A stretch of DNA of 64,000 bases from Granulicella arctica (GTDB taxonomy: Bacteria > Acidobacteriota > Terriglobia > Terriglobales > Acidobacteriaceae). The stretch is from contig NZ_JAGTUT010000001.1 in NCBI RefSeq assembly GCF_025685605.1, positions 248,001-312,000 of the forward strand, in the 5' to 3' direction. This document shows, piece after piece, positions 12,271 through 22,072 of the stretch; position 1 is the stretch's first letter; every line of letters begins with the position of its first letter. Below the pieces are notes generated by a model that had not been told where the DNA came from, ran no database searches, and saw nothing but the letters and a program-made list of their open reading frames with translations. Made by a program: the position numbers and the translations under genes.

Positions 12271-14310
12271 TTACGCCAGGTGAATGGCAGTGATAAGTAG
12301 GTCAATGAGCTTGATTCCAAGGAACGGAGCGATAAGGCCGCCGACACCGTAGATGAGGAGGTTACGGCGAAGCAGCGCCTCGGCCGACATGGCCTTGTAG
12401 CCGACACCGCGCAGAGCAAGCGGGATGAGGCCGACGATAATCAGCGCATTGAAGATGACGGCCGAGAGAATAGCCGATTCGGGCGTCTTCAGATGCATGA
12501 TATTCAGTGCTCCGAGAACGGGGAACGTTGCGGCGAACATCGCCGGGATGATGGCAAAGTACTTCGCTACATCGTTGGCAATTGAGAACGTGGTGAGCGC
12601 GCCACGGGTCATGAGCAGTTGCTTGCCGATCTCAACGATCTCGATCAGCTTGGTGGGATTGCTGTCGAGGTCAACCATATTGCCCGCCTCTTTAGCGGCT
12701 TGCGTGCCGGTGTTCATGGCGACGCCTACGTCTGCCTGGGCGAGTGCGGGCGCATCGTTTGTGCCGTCGCCGGTCATGGCGACGAGCTTGCCTTCGGCCT
12801 GCTCGCGCTTGATGAGGTCCATCTTGTCCTTAGGCTTTGCCTCGGCGAGAAAGTCATCTACGCCTGCCTCGCGGGCGATGGCCGCAGCGGTAAGTGGGTT
12901 ATCGCCAGTGATCATGATGGTCTTGATCCCCATAGCGCGGAGCTGGGCGAATCGCTCCTTCATGCCACCCTTGACGATGTCTTTGAGATGGATGACACCG
13001 AGCGCACGACTGTTTTCGGCGACAACGAGCGGCGTGCCTCCGGACCGGGCGACAACCTCGACGGCACTGCGAACCTCGTCCGGCATTGTACCGCCGTTCT
13101 CCTTGATGAAGGCGGCAATGGCATCGGTGGAACCTTTGCGGATGATGCGGTTCTGCATGTTGACGCCGGACATGCGCGTCATAGCCGAGAAGGGTACAAA
13201 CTCGACCTGGAGATCTGCGAGTTCACGGCCGCGCAAGCCATACATCTCCTTGGCAAGAACGACGATGCTTCGTCCTTCCGGAGTTTCGTCTGGCAGTGAA
13301 GAAAGTTGGGCGGCATCGGCAAGCTGATCGCTGCTGATGCCAGGAGCAGGAATAAACTCGGAAGCTTGACGGTTTCCAAGAGTAATGGTCCCGGTCTTAT
13401 CGAGCAGAAGAGTATTGACGTCGCCGGCAGCTTCGACCGCGCGACCTGACATGGCAAGGACGTTGTATTGCACCAGCCTGTCCATGCCCGCAATGCCGAT
13501 GGCCGAGAGCAAGCCGCCGATGGTTGTAGGAATGAGACAGACAAGCAGTGAGATCAGGACAAAGACAGTCTGCGGTGCGCTCGAGTAGATCGCTATTGGT
13601 TGGAGGGTGACGACGGCCAGCAGGAAAATAATAGTCAACCCGGCCAGCAGGATATTAAGCGCAATCTCGTTCGGCGTTTTCTGACGTTCGGCGCCTTCGA
13701 CGAGGGCGATCATTCGATCCAGGAAGGTCTCGCCAGGGTTCGAGGTGATACGAACCTTGATCTGATCTGAGAGGACACGGGTTCCGCCGGTGACAGCAGA
13801 GCGATCGCCACCAGCCTCGCGAATGACAGGTGCAGACTCGCCAGTGATGGCAGACTCATCGACCGAGGCGACGCCCTCGATCACTTCGCCGTCGCCTGGG
13901 ATCATGCCGCCGGCAACAACCAGGCAGATATCGCCCGAGCGAAGGTCGGAGCTGGGAGCCTCTTCGGGCTGTCCGTCACGCTTGATGCGAATGGCAGTCG
14001 TCTCTGATTTGGCGAGCCTGAGCGCGTCCGCCTGCGCTTTGCCGCGGCCCTCGGCCATCGCCTCGGCGAAGTTGGCGAAGAGGACTGTGAACCAGAGCCA
14101 GAGGGTGATCTGGAGATCGAAGCGCAGAGTATGATGACCAGCCATTACATTGCGGACGACGTAGATGCTGGTGATGATGCTGCCGACCTCAACTACGAAC
14201 ATGACTGGATTCTTCATCATGACGCGGGGATCAAGTTTGACGAAGGCGTCTCCGAGAGCACGACGAATTATCTTGCTATCCCAGAGGGATCGTTTGCGTG
14301 TGTTTGCCAT
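12271..14310 (-). CDS. kdpB: K+-transporting P-type ATPase catalytic subunit B, KdpB
   Basis: Catalytic ATP-hydrolysing subunit of the KdpFABC pump in the inner membrane. The 679-residue protein has the P-type ATPase signatures: TGES (156-159) in the actuator domain, the phosphorylated Asp304 in DKTGT, the nucleotide-binding KGSTDAI region, and [18 protein letters not shown] at the hinge. It starts one base after the kdpA stop, so translation is probably coupled. All catalytic residues are intact. Confidence 0.98.
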   Translation of the reverse strand: MANTRKRSLWDSKIIRRALGDAFVKLDPRVMMKNPVMFVVEVGSIITSIYVVRNVMAGHHTLRFDLQITLWLWFTVLFANFAEAMAEGRGKAQADALRLAKSETTAIRIKRDGQPEEAPSSDLRSGDICLVVAGGMIPGDGEVIEGVASVDESAITGESAPVIREAGGDRSAVTGGTRVLSDQIKVRITSNPGETFLDRMIALVEGAERQKTPNEIALNILLAGLTIIFLLAVVTLQPIAIYSSAPQTVFVLISLLVCLIPTTIGGLLSAIGIAGMDRLVQYNVLAMSGRAVEAAGDVNTLLLDKTGTITLGNRQASEFIPAPGISSDQLADAAQLSSLPDETPEGRSIVVLAKEMYGLRGRELADLQVEFVPFSAMTRMSGVNMQNRIIRKGSTDAIAAFIKENGGTMPDEVRSAVEVVARSGGTPLVVAENSRALGVIHLKDIVKGGMKERFAQLRAMGIKTIMITGDNPLTAAAIAREAGVDDFLAEAKPKDKMDLIKREQAEGKLVAMTGDGTNDAPALAQADVGVAMNTGTQAAKEAGNMVDLDSNPTKLIEIVEIGKQLLMTRGALTTFSIANDVAKYFAIIPAMFAATFPVLGALNIMHLKTPESAILSAVIFNALIIVGLIPLALRGVGYKAMSAEALLRRNLLIYGVGGLIAPFLGIKLIDLLITAIHLA

Positions 14311-14311
14311 G

Positions 14312-16099
14312 TTAGTAGACCTTGCCGACGTGCAGGAGGAGATGTTCGAGAATGGGACCGAGTGCGAGCGCGGGGAAGAAGGTTAGGGCGCCGACGATCA
14401 CGATAGTGCCCACGAGCAGAATCGTGAAGAGGGCAGTGTGAACCGGGAACGTCCCGGGCGAAGGAGGCACGAGCTTCTTTTGAGCGAGATTGCCGGCGAC
14501 CGCCAGCATGGGAACGATCATCAGGAAGCGACCAATCAACATGGCTGCAGCAAGAGATAGGTTGAACCAATGCGTGTTAGGACTAAGACCCGCGAAGGCA
14601 GAGCCGTTATTCCCGGTGGCGGAGGTATAGGCATAAAGGATTTCAGAGAGGCCGTGCGGGCCACCGTTTGCGAGCGATGCGAGGCCGACGTTGGGCATCA
14701 TCAACGTGATTGCTGAAAAGCCGAGAATGGAGAGTGGAAAGATCAACGTGTAAAGCATCGCCATCTTTACGTCGAAGGACTCGATCTTCTTACCGAGATA
14801 CTCTGGCGTCCTGCCGACCATTAAGCCAGCGATGAAGACAGCCAGAATGACGAAGATCAGCATGCCGTAGAGACCTGACCCGACTCCGCCAAAGATAACC
14901 TCACCAAGCATAATGTTGACCAGCGGAACGAGACCGCCGAGCGGCATAAATGAATCGTGCATCGCGTTGACCGCCCCGCAGCTTGCGTCGGTTGTCACCG
15001 TCGCAAAGAGAGCAGAGTTGGCAATGCCAAAGCGAACTTCTTTACCCTCCATATTGCCGCCTGCCTGGAAGGGTGAGGCATGCTGGTCGATGTGCATGGC
15101 CGCGGAGTGCAGCAGCGGATTGGCCTGTACCTCTGCGTAGTAGGCGACAAACACACCCACGAAGAAGAGTGCCGCCATCGCTGCAAAGACCGCCCATCCA
15201 TGCGCGGGGGCACGGGTCATACGGCCAAGGGTTACGGTCAGACCCGCAGGGATGATGAGGATGGAAAAAATCTGTACGAGGTTCGAGAGCGGGGTGGGGT
15301 TCTCAAACGGGTGTGCACTGTTTGCGTTGAAGAAACCGCCGCCATTAGTGCCGAGCATCTTGATGGCTTCCTGAGAGGCAACCGGACCTTGTGCGATGGA
15401 TTGCGTTGTGACGGTCTGGGTGGAAGACTTTCCGTCCGCGCCCGTTGTCATTATGGTCTGGGCCTGAACCAGCTTCGCCTGATCGTACGGGCGGAAGTTC
15501 TGGACAACTCCCTGTGAGACCAGCAGGAGTGCGTAGACGACGCAGCCAGGAAGCAGAACCCAGAGCGAAGCACGCGTTGTATCGACCCAGAAGTTACCAA
15601 GCGTCTTCGATTCCTTACGCGCGATGCCGCGAATGAAGGCGACCGCGAGAGCCAAACCAACCGCCGCTGAAAAAAAGTTATGGTACGCCAGCGTGAGCAT
15701 CTGCGTGAGATAGCTCATCGTGGCTTCAGGCACATACGACTGCCAGTTGGTGTTCGTCGTGAAGGACGCAGCCGTATTCAGCGCAAGGTCAGCGGGCACA
15801 TTTGCTAGTTGTTGCGGGTTCAGCGGAAGCACATGCTGGATGCGTTCGATCAGGTACGTAGCCAGCATGGTAACGAGGCTAAAGAGGAGCATGGCGGTGG
15901 CGTATTCGGTCCACCGCATCTCGTGTGCTTCGTCGATGCCGCTGACCTTGTAGAGCAACCGCTCGATCGGCCTGAAGATCACATCGGCGAAGGTGCGCTC
16001 GCGTTCGAAGACATGGGCCATATAGACGCCCATGGGCTTCGTACATACCAGGACGAGAGCAAAAAGAAAGCAAATCTGAAACCAGCCGTTGGCGGTCAT
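14312..16099 (-). CDS. kdpA: K+-transporting ATPase subunit A, KdpA
   Basis: Potassium-binding and translocating subunit, related to SKT-type potassium channels. The 595-residue hydrophobic protein has about ten membrane segments and the repeated selectivity-filter loops (such as [12 protein letters not shown] and [11 protein letters not shown]). It is followed by kdpB at a 1-bp gap and preceded by kdpF. Length and motifs are normal, so a functional pump is expected. Confidence 0.98.
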   Translation of the reverse strand: MTANGWFQICFLFALVLVCTKPMGVYMAHVFERERTFADVIFRPIERLLYKVSGIDEAHEMRWTEYATAMLLFSLVTMLATYLIERIQHVLPLNPQQLANVPADLALNTAASFTTNTNWQSYVPEATMSYLTQMLTLAYHNFFSAAVGLALAVAFIRGIARKESKTLGNFWVDTTRASLWVLLPGCVVYALLLVSQGVVQNFRPYDQAKLVQAQTIMTTGADGKSSTQTVTTQSIAQGPVASQEAIKMLGTNGGGFFNANSAHPFENPTPLSNLVQIFSILIIPAGLTVTLGRMTRAPAHGWAVFAAMAALFFVGVFVAYYAEVQANPLLHSAAMHIDQHASPFQAGGNMEGKEVRFGIANSALFATVTTDASCGAVNAMHDSFMPLGGLVPLVNIMLGEVIFGGVGSGLYGMLIFVILAVFIAGLMVGRTPEYLGKKIESFDVKMAMLYTLIFPLSILGFSAITLMMPNVGLASLANGGPHGLSEILYAYTSATGNNGSAFAGLSPNTHWFNLSLAAAMLIGRFLMIVPMLAVAGNLAQKKLVPPSPGTFPVHTALFTILLVGTIVIVGALTFFPALALGPILEHLLLHVGKVY

Positions 16100-16114
16100 G
16101 AGTACGTAATCCTG

Positions 16115-16198
16115 TTAGAACTTTTCTGGCTGTAAGAGCGCGTAGACGAGATAGACGAGAAGGGCGACGGTGACAAGGCCAAGCAGGATGAGCTCCAT
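16115..16198 (-). CDS. kdpF: KdpF small subunit
   Basis: 27-residue single-span membrane peptide (MELILLGLVTVALLVYLVYA, ending LLQPEKF), the size and pattern of KdpF, which stabilises the KdpABC complex. It starts at ATG 16198, 2 bp after the stop of the upstream 33-aa peptide, and ends 15 bp before kdpA. It is easily missed because it lies at the end of a longer spurious frame. Confidence 0.92.
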   Translation of the reverse strand: MELILLGLVTVALLVYLVYALLQPEKF

Positions 16199-16200
16199 AG

Positions 16201-16302
16201 CTACTTCTCTGCTTTCATGCCGAGGCGTTCGCATCCGGTGGTATAGGCGATTGCTATTGCGAAGAAGGCCACGCTGGCCAGAATGCATCCGAGATCCCAC
16301 AT
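16201..16302 (-). CDS. 33-aa membrane peptide in the kdp operon
   Basis: A 33-residue peptide from ATG 16302 with a good ribosome binding site (GAGG, seven bases upstream). It has one predicted membrane helix (MWDLGCILASVAFFAIAIAY) followed by TTGCERLGMKAEK. Similar short peptides ending in a CERL-type motif occur ahead of kdpF in other bacteria and are usually left unannotated. Its stop is 2 bp before the kdpF start, implying coupled translation. A role in assembly or regulation of the Kdp complex is inferred from position only. Confidence 0.7.
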   Translation of the reverse strand: MWDLGCILASVAFFAIAIAYTTGCERLGMKAEK

Positions 16303-16488
16303 AGAAAGCCTCATTCGGGAGCCAGGTCGTAGGCTCGACAGCAGCCTCGTCCCTGTCCATCCCCAACAGTCTTCCTTTCGCCGTGAAGAAGGCATAAGGA
16401 TTGACGAATGTTGCTGGTTTTGGTCAAGCTTTCTCAGATACTCGAAAAGAGTCCTGGATAATAGCGATAGCGTGCCAGCCGTTGTTCT

Positions 16489-17211
16489 TTAGAGATCTTG
16501 AGCCATCCCTGACTGAGCGTCAGAAAAGACATAGCCAAGATAATTCACCGTTTTGAGATAAACCGGGTGAGCAGGATCATCTTCCAGCTTACGTCTCAAT
16601 TGCAGGATGAACGTACGAAGGTACTCCCGTTCCTCCCCGTACTCTGATCCCCAGACAGCACTCAGCAGTTTGGAATGCAAGATAGGCTCACCGGCATGAG
16701 TCATGAGGTAAGCCAACAAGTCAAATTCGGTAGGTGTAAGCCGTATCTCATGACCGTTTTTCTTGACAAGTCGATGAGTCGGATGGAGCTCGAAGATCCC
16801 GATGCGGATCGCTTCGACAACGGCAACGTTCGGCGTACGATGCCGACGCACAGCAGCCCGTATCCGCGCTGCCAGTTCAGGTATCTGGAACGGCTTTGTG
16901 ATGAAGTCGTCGGCTCCGGCATCGAGAGCTTCAATCTTGTCCTCTTCGCGGTCCCGCACCGTCACCACAAGGATGGGAAGCAGAGGAAACTCTTTTCGTA
17001 CCCGCCTGCAGGCCTCCACTCCACCCATGCCAGGCATATTGAGGTCCATCAGGACAGCATCGTAGGCCACCATGCGGAGCCGCAGCAACGCCTCCTCACC
17101 AGTGGAGGCCTCGCCGATATCAAAGTGAAGGGCGGAGAGCGTAGCACGGAGACCACGCCGAACCGAGGAGTTATCTTCCACCAAGAGAACCATACCGATT
17201 GTGCTATCCAT
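16489..17211 (-). CDS. kdpE: Response regulator KdpE
   Basis: OmpR-family response regulator expected to activate kdpFABC under potassium limitation. The receiver domain (residues ~6-120) has the phosphoacceptor Asp56 (VLMDLNMPGMGG) and the conserved Lys in FITKPF. The C-terminal winged helix covers ~140-235 (RLTPTEFDLLAYL, REYLRTFILQLRRKLE). ATG 17211 was chosen because it overlaps the kdpD stop by 8 bp, the usual coupled arrangement; upstream in-frame codons lie inside kdpD. The next gene (33-aa peptide) starts 186 bp downstream, leaving room for a KdpE-dependent promoter. Confidence 0.93.
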   Translation of the reverse strand: MDSTIGMVLLVEDNSSVRRGLRATLSALHFDIGEASTGEEALLRLRMVAYDAVLMDLNMPGMGGVEACRRVRKEFPLLPILVVTVRDREEDKIEALDAGADDFITKPFQIPELAARIRAAVRRHRTPNVAVVEAIRIGIFELHPTHRLVKKNGHEIRLTPTEFDLLAYLMTHAGEPILHSKLLSAVWGSEYGEEREYLRTFILQLRRKLEDDPAHPVYLKTVNYLGYVFSDAQSGMAQDL

Positions 17212-18685
17212 TTCGCGTCCCTTTGTAATGCTGCAGGGTGAAAGAAAAGGTCGTAATGCCGTCCTTCGAGAGTGCTCGAACTGTGCCCCCATGCGCCTCG
17301 GCCATCTTCTTGACGATCGAGAGACCAAGACCTGTGCCTGTCGGACCATGTGCCGCATCAGGGCTTCGATAGAACCGCTCGAAAACGCGTTCCCGCTCGT
17401 CTGCGCGGATCGAGGATCCAGAGTTCTTGACAGCAAGCGTCGTTTCGAATGCATCTTGGGTGATCAAGATATCGATGATGCTGCCCACGGAGGAATATTT
17501 CAACGCATTGTCTATCAATTGAAGAATCGCTAACTCCACAAGCTGCCGATCAACTTCAATGTCTACCAGGCCGCTGTGTGCCACGATCTTCAGCCTGCTT
17601 TGATTCTCTAACGTCTGCTGCTGAATCGTATTTTCAGCAAGAGCGACGACTGAAAGTCTCGTGCGCCGAAGACGAATCTCCTGGGCATCGAGAGTTGCAG
17701 TCTGCAGCAGCCTTGTTGTGAGCTTTGCCAACATCGCTACTTCTTCGTCGATGATCGACACAAGCTCAGTCTGTGTTTCTGTCATGTGACCAATGGCTAA
17801 CAACCCGGAACTGGCGGTTTGTATAGCTGTGAGCGGCGTCTTGAAGCCGTGTGCCAGCCCATCCAGAACGGCTGTGCGTAGCAGTTCGGTATTTCGCGCT
17901 GCTTCGGCGCGATTCTCCTGCTGAAGCGCGCGCGCACGTTCAAGAGTGAGCGCCGCCAGAGAGGCTACCGCGTCTGCCAGGAGTGGGTCCACTTCCCACC
18001 GATGCAACACCATCATCCCGATTGTTGTCGTTCCAAGCTTCAACACACGAATCGATGTCTGAGCTTCAATATCGTCCCGATCGCCCTGTTCCAACTCATG
18101 TTGACCGTGCTTCGTTGCTCGCAGTTCATTCTTGGGAAAGGTTGGAAAGGTTGCATCCAACGTCCAAAGATCAACCGACTCTGCCTTGAGCAGTTCTCGT
18201 ATTAGATCCGCAAGCTGATCGATTACAGAGCTTCTCGAATCGATCAAAAGAACGGCACGGCTCAGCTCGTACAAGGTTGCAGTTCGTGCACGCTCCATCT
18301 CCGCCAGCTTCGAATGCAAACGAACTTTTGACGATAGCCGACTCACCAGCAAGGCCGCCGCCTCAAAGGTCGCCAGCGATAACCAGTTGTCAGGATTACC
18401 CACAGAAAATGCGAAAATAGGCGGGGTGAAGAAGTAATCGAGACAGAGAACTGATGTCACCGAAATGACGGTGGCTTCGCCAAACCCCCAGTGAAGAGCA
18501 ACCAGGACAACAAGAAGAAGGTGGAGGGATCCCGCCGCTGAAAGATTGAAGTGAAACAGAAAGGCTACACAGGCCATCGAGCACGTGAGCGTAACAGCGA
18601 CGAGCCCCATCAGTAAGCGAACCGGCAGGGTTCTAGGCAATCGCCGTAACGCGAAGTACTCCAAACTGGTCAGAGATGCTTTCAT
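17204..18685 (-). CDS. kdpD: Short sensor histidine kinase KdpD (DUF4118-GAF-HisKA-HATPase)
   Basis: 493-residue membrane kinase paired with KdpE. It begins directly with the DUF4118 four-helix membrane domain (residues ~20-118), followed by a GAF-like segment (~140-250), the HisKA phosphoacceptor His279 (LDGLAHGFKTPL) and an HATPase domain with GTGLGLSIVKKMAEAHGG. The ~400-residue N-terminal KdpD and Usp domains of the E. coli protein (Walker motifs, K+/c-di-AMP-related sensing) are absent. No in-frame continuation upstream encodes them; kdpD starts only ~40 bp after the first recognisable base of an unrelated pseudogene. The catalytic core looks intact, so signalling may depend on the membrane or GAF part. 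Confidence 0.93.
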   Translation of the reverse strand: MKASLTSLEYFALRRLPRTLPVRLLMGLVAVTLTCSMACVAFLFHFNLSAAGSLHLLLVVLVALHWGFGEATVISVTSVLCLDYFFTPPIFAFSVGNPDNWLSLATFEAAALLVSRLSSKVRLHSKLAEMERARTATLYELSRAVLLIDSRSSVIDQLADLIRELLKAESVDLWTLDATFPTFPKNELRATKHGQHELEQGDRDDIEAQTSIRVLKLGTTTIGMMVLHRWEVDPLLADAVASLAALTLERARALQQENRAEAARNTELLRTAVLDGLAHGFKTPLTAIQTASSGLLAIGHMTETQTELVSIIDEEVAMLAKLTTRLLQTATLDAQEIRLRRTRLSVVALAENTIQQQTLENQSRLKIVAHSGLVDIEVDRQLVELAILQLIDNALKYSSVGSIIDILITQDAFETTLAVKNSGSSIRADERERVFERFYRSPDAAHGPTGTGLGLSIVKKMAEAHGGTVRALSKDGITTFSFTLQHYKGTRNG

Positions 18686-18709
18686 CGTCCTCTATCGTAC
18701 TCATCTTGC

Positions 18710-18727
18710 CATCTAACTTCTTAGATG
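18710..18727. promoter_or_regulatory. Inverted repeat just upstream of kdpD
   Basis: CATCTAA-CTTC-TTAGATG is a perfect 7-bp inverted repeat 25 bp before the kdpD start codon, in the likely promoter or 5' leader of the kdp operon. It could be an operator. In the plus direction it is followed by TTTTT and could instead be a small terminator. Confidence 0.35.
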
Positions 18728-18739
18728 TTTTTGCTTATA

Positions 18740-19524
18740 AGTTCCTTATGGGTGCGCGGCCGGGAGGTACTGCAGAGCTTCGCGGTGCGAATCGATTTCG
18801 GGAGGAATCAACTCACTTTCATCGATCTCGCCAAGTTCTCCTATAGCGGTAGCGGCTCCAGCGTTCCCCTCGTGCTGAACAAAGACGGAAACGGGATTTA
18901 TTTCGACGCAAGAGTCGACGGTATCAAGGGGCGCTTTCAGCTGGATTCCGGTAACCAAAATGGGCTGTTTTAGAATGACGGTTTTGTCAACAAGCACCAT
19001 CTTCAGAAGAAGCTGAACGCAACGCTGCTTGGCTATACCGGCAAAGGTTTGGGTGGAGACGCGCCCGACGCATGGTTTGTAAGGCTCCATACTCTTGAAC
19101 TGGGCGGTATTGCTTTGCCGACCCTGTGGTGCGGCTGGTCACTGGAAAAGATGAGCAAGAGCTGGCGGGGAACATAGGTCAGAGAACCCTAACGCACTTC
19201 ACCGTAACCATAGACTGCCGTCACCGCGCCATGTATCTCGAGAAGCTGCCAGACTGGGATCAGCCAGAACACTTCAGTCGAGCAGGATTTCTCTATGACG
19301 GACAGGACGACGGCGATCAGATCAAAACCGTCTTCCCCGGCGGGGCCGCAGAAGCTGCCGGTCTTAAAGCTGGTGACCTGATCACTGCGATCAACGGAGC
19401 GAAGCCAGCAGACGACCCAGACGACCCAGCATTCAATTAGTCTGCTGGTACTGCAGTGCACCTCGACGTCCGCCGTGACGGCATACAACGCGCTTATGAA
19501 CTCACCCTTCGCGACGTTCTTTAG
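18740..19524 (+). pseudogene. Broken retropepsin-like aspartyl protease with C-terminal PDZ domain
   Basis: Conceptual translation shows the end of a first aspartyl-protease lobe (GREVLQSFAVRIDFGRNQLTF), then the second lobe start (VDGIKGRFQLDSGNQNGL, where DSG matches the catalytic D-[ST]-G), then a C-terminal PDZ domain (FPGGAAEAAGLKAGDLITAING) and the terminal strand ending ELTLRDVL. The first ~150 residues expected for the family are missing. The frame is interrupted by TAG 18971-18973, a frame change near 19128 and TAG 19438-19440, after which the correct frame resumes to TAG 19522-19524. A full product cannot be made. The family is normally periplasmic or membrane-anchored. Confidence 0.75.
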
Positions 19525-19714
19525 TCGACAGCAACTGAGGCTGGTCCCGAGAAATCGCAATAGCGGAAGTTAGGGATGGGCGACCCAATCACATCTGTCG
19601 GCTCGCACAAAGGAAGGTCGTCGCAACGATCTCAGGGTGGGCTCGAACCCAAGTCGTCAGCGTTCTAGATGCTCTTAGAAGAGCCTCGATATAGACCCAA
19701 AAAGCGAGTCAAGT

Positions 19715-19888
19715 CTAGACAGGCTCAATCATGGTCGTGTCCTCGATCCGAATACTGTTGTCCCCACTGAGAATCCACATCGTGCCTTGGTCTGTGTGCG
19801 TAACCAGACTGACGGTTCCAGGTAAGATCGTCTCGATTTGCTGCGTCACGCGAACTTCCTGTCCTACTCGATAGGTCGAAGTATCCAT
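19715..19888 (-). CDS. Hypothetical small protein
   Basis: 57 residues from ATG 19888: MDTSTYRVGQEVRVTQQIET and a beta-rich remainder ending EDTTMIEPV. The pattern (alternating hydrophobic and polar residues, glycine turns) looks like a small SH3-like or KOW-like barrel, but I recognise no family. No strong ribosome binding site is visible. It is divergent from the DUF6624 gene with 65 bp between starts. It may be real. Confidence 0.4.
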   Translation of the reverse strand: MDTSTYRVGQEVRVTQQIETILPGTVSLVTHTDQGTMWILSGDNSIRIEDTTMIEPV

Positions 19889-19953
19889 GGGTGATTGTAG
19901 CGACTGTCTTCCCTCTCCTGTCCATCTCGCCATGCAACGCTACAATCAGCTGC

Positions 19954-20928
19954 ATGCAAAGAATGGCCCTGAACACCTGCCTTGCGTCCTTTCTATTCTG
20001 TATCGGCTCTTGCGTCGCTGCCCAAGCTCAGACCCCTAAGAATGCAGAGGGAGAATGGGTGGTCGGTTTTGGCGGTCGAACACTGATACTGCTTACGCTG
20101 AAGCCGACAGGCAATACCTCTCAGCCGTTTTCAGGATCCTTTGCACGGCCGCAGCATTTCCAGACAGCCGACTCGGTCTCGTACTCTCATATCAACGGGG
20201 ACGTCGAAACCGAACCCATTACAGCTTCCGAGTGGAAGGACGGTTCACTTTCCCTCACCGTGGTGAACCCAGCAGATCCATCCGACAAAGATTCCTACCT
20301 CTTGAGTGTTCAAGATAACGACCACGCCCTAATGCAGCTCCTAGGAGTTCCGCTTCCCCCAATCAGTCTGGTGAGGTCAAGACGACCGGTTGTCGTCTCC
20401 ACAGACTGGGCTCCCGATAGGACGTACTCTCCAGACGACGACGCTCCGTCGAATGCGGAGATGAGGGCCATTTTCGAAGAGGATCAAAAGGTTCGTCAAC
20501 CTTCTTTTAAGATCGACTGGCCTGTGGTGGGCAAATCCGATGCCGAGCGTCGTCAGGCCACGTTCAAACTTCTCAGATCCGGCGCTCTTCATACTGGTGA
20601 AGACTTCACCTGGGCAGCCTTCCTGTTCCAGCATGGCTCCGGTCCCAACGACTACCTGCTCGCTCATACTCTCGCAATGATTGCAGTGAAGAAGGGCTAC
20701 GGAGACGCGCTTTGGATCGCCACGGCAACGCTCGATCGCTATCTTCAGTCCATCAAACAGCCTCAGATCTACGGAACTCAGTTTCTGACCCCAAATGATC
20801 TCCCGACGACTCAGGATCCTTACGACCGCACGCTGATCTCAGACTCTCTTCGTCGACAACTGGGGGTTCCCTCGCTCTCTGCGCAACAAGAGCAGACGAA
20901 GCAATACGACGTCGAGCGCAAGAAATAG
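19954..20928 (+). CDS. Secreted DUF6624-domain protein
   Basis: 324 residues from ATG 19954, chosen because it begins a clean signal peptide (MQRMALNTCLASFLFCIGSC...AQAQ); the frame is open a little further upstream. The N-terminal half (~40-150) is an uncharacterised beta-rich domain. The C-terminal half carries the DUF6624 pattern: QHG...LLAHTLAMIAVKKGY, ALWIATATLDRYLQ and PQIYGTQF. Proteins of this type are secreted or periplasmic and of unknown function. No operon partners are evident. Confidence 0.75.
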   Translation: MQRMALNTCLASFLFCIGSCVAAQAQTPKNAEGEWVVGFGGRTLILLTLKPTGNTSQPFSGSFARPQHFQTADSVSYSHINGDVETEPITASEWKDGSLSLTVVNPADPSDKDSYLLSVQDNDHALMQLLGVPLPPISLVRSRRPVVVSTDWAPDRTYSPDDDAPSNAEMRAIFEEDQKVRQPSFKIDWPVVGKSDAERRQATFKLLRSGALHTGEDFTWAAFLFQHGSGPNDYLLAHTLAMIAVKKGYGDALWIATATLDRYLQSIKQPQIYGTQFLTPNDLPTTQDPYDRTLISDSLRRQLGVPSLSAQQEQTKQYDVERKK

Positions 20929-21067
20929 CGAAGCCTCCAGGGTGCGCTGACTCCTTCACTCGTCGGATCGGCTCTCTTTGCCACGTTGAGATCGTCTCAG
21001 AAGTCATGGTGATCGGTCGTATCCACCAGGCGACTTGGATTAACTATTTGCCTCACGGAGTGAATGA

Positions 21068-21415
21068 ATGTCTTTGAACTACAGCATCATGGCGCAAAGC
21101 GCAGACGAGTTCCTGAGTTTTCACAGATCGCCGATCACCCACCTCTGGCAATGCATGCACAGTGGAGTAGCAACCACGCTGCTCGGTCATATCAGCATCT
21201 ATGCAACACAAACCAAGGGGATTGACGGGCCGAATCTGCTTTACCTGAATCTTGTAGCGCTGGGAGTGTGGACAGCGATGTCGAAGGCGGGAACAGTGAT
21301 CGGTCAGGTACATCGTCCCCCTCAGTCGGCGCGACTCATGCTAGGCATGCCGTTCCGAGGTCGATCCTGGAGTTCGTTGCGGCGGGCAGCGCAGCGACCG
21401 GTTGACTCTAAGTAA
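21068..21415 (+). CDS. Hypothetical protein
   Basis: 115 codons from ATG 21068 with GGAG seven bases upstream. There is a moderately hydrophobic stretch (TTLLGHISIY...LLYLNLVALGVWTAM) and a basic C-terminus. I recognise no family, and codon use is not decisive. It could be a remnant or a chance frame. Confidence 0.25.
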   Translation: MSLNYSIMAQSADEFLSFHRSPITHLWQCMHSGVATTLLGHISIYATQTKGIDGPNLLYLNLVALGVWTAMSKAGTVIGQVHRPPQSARLMLGMPFRGRSWSSLRRAAQRPVDSK

Positions 21416-22072
21416 GCGCGCCCACTCTGCGTGGGACTCGATGAGGGATTCGGCCTGAGGTTGTGAATCGAGATCACCGCGGTGCCCCTATCGTCTTCGC
21501 GGCGGTCAGAAGGTAAGAAGCAAGGGTTTGATTTCGATTACTTCTACGGAACTGACAAGCGCTTGTCGGACCAGTCGATGACCAACTGTCTCTCAGCGAA
21601 ATACCAGCGTTTTCTCCTGGCAAAGGAATTGGTCGTAATAACGAATACCTAGGGCCTGGCAGACTCGTTGATCGTTCTCCCCTGTAAATTGATGGACTAA
21701 GCACACTGTTCTCAGGAACTTTACGATCACCTTACAGATGCATGAGCAAAGTGACGCGGTGATCATTGGGATTGGTCAATCGGTTCGACCTATTGCATCG
21801 TCCATCAATTCACAGGGGAGACGAGCAACGCAAATGTCAAACTCTGTGAATCAGATACTATGACCAATTCCCACGGCAAGAGAACCGCTGGTACTTCGTA
21901 GAGAGAAAGCTGACTATCAATTGGTTCGATACTCGTTCCTCTTGCATAATATCCGGCTCAACGTCCTATGCGTCGCTCGAAGGGCTATCGCGCTATTGGA
22001 CAGGTCTGATCGAGCGTCCGTTCAAAGCGTGAAATAAATTCATGCGTTCAGAGTGACATAAATCAACCGCCA
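21416..22072. other. Intergenic region with MITE-like repeat
   Basis: No gene is recognisable. The main feature is the inverted-repeat element at 21666-21830. The rest, up to the 5'-truncated fic remnant, is probably decayed sequence at the left part of the island. Confidence 0.5.
21666..21830. repeat. MITE-like element with ~30-bp terminal inverted repeats
   Basis: Left arm 21666-21696 (CGTTGATCGTTCTCCCCTGT then AAATTGATGGAC) and right arm 21800-21830 are inverted copies with two substitutions and one indel, enclosing ~100 bp without coding potential. Size and structure fit a non-autonomous miniature transposable element of ~165 bp. No clear target-site duplication is visible at the ends I chose, so the exact boundaries are uncertain. 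Confidence 0.55.

Noticed and set aside
12425..13327. 300-codon plus-strand frame
   Set aside because: Antisense of kdpB; Ser/Ala/Met-rich shadow with no family resemblance.
16440..16485. TGGCACG element on the minus strand upstream of the 33-aa kdp peptide, resembling a sigma-54 promoter
   Set aside because: The GG-to-GC spacing is 9, not 10, and the -12 box does not match.
19639..19662. GGTGGGCTCGAACCCAAG, resembling a tRNA T-arm
   Set aside because: T-stem does not pair properly and no acceptor, anticodon arm or CCA can be folded around it.
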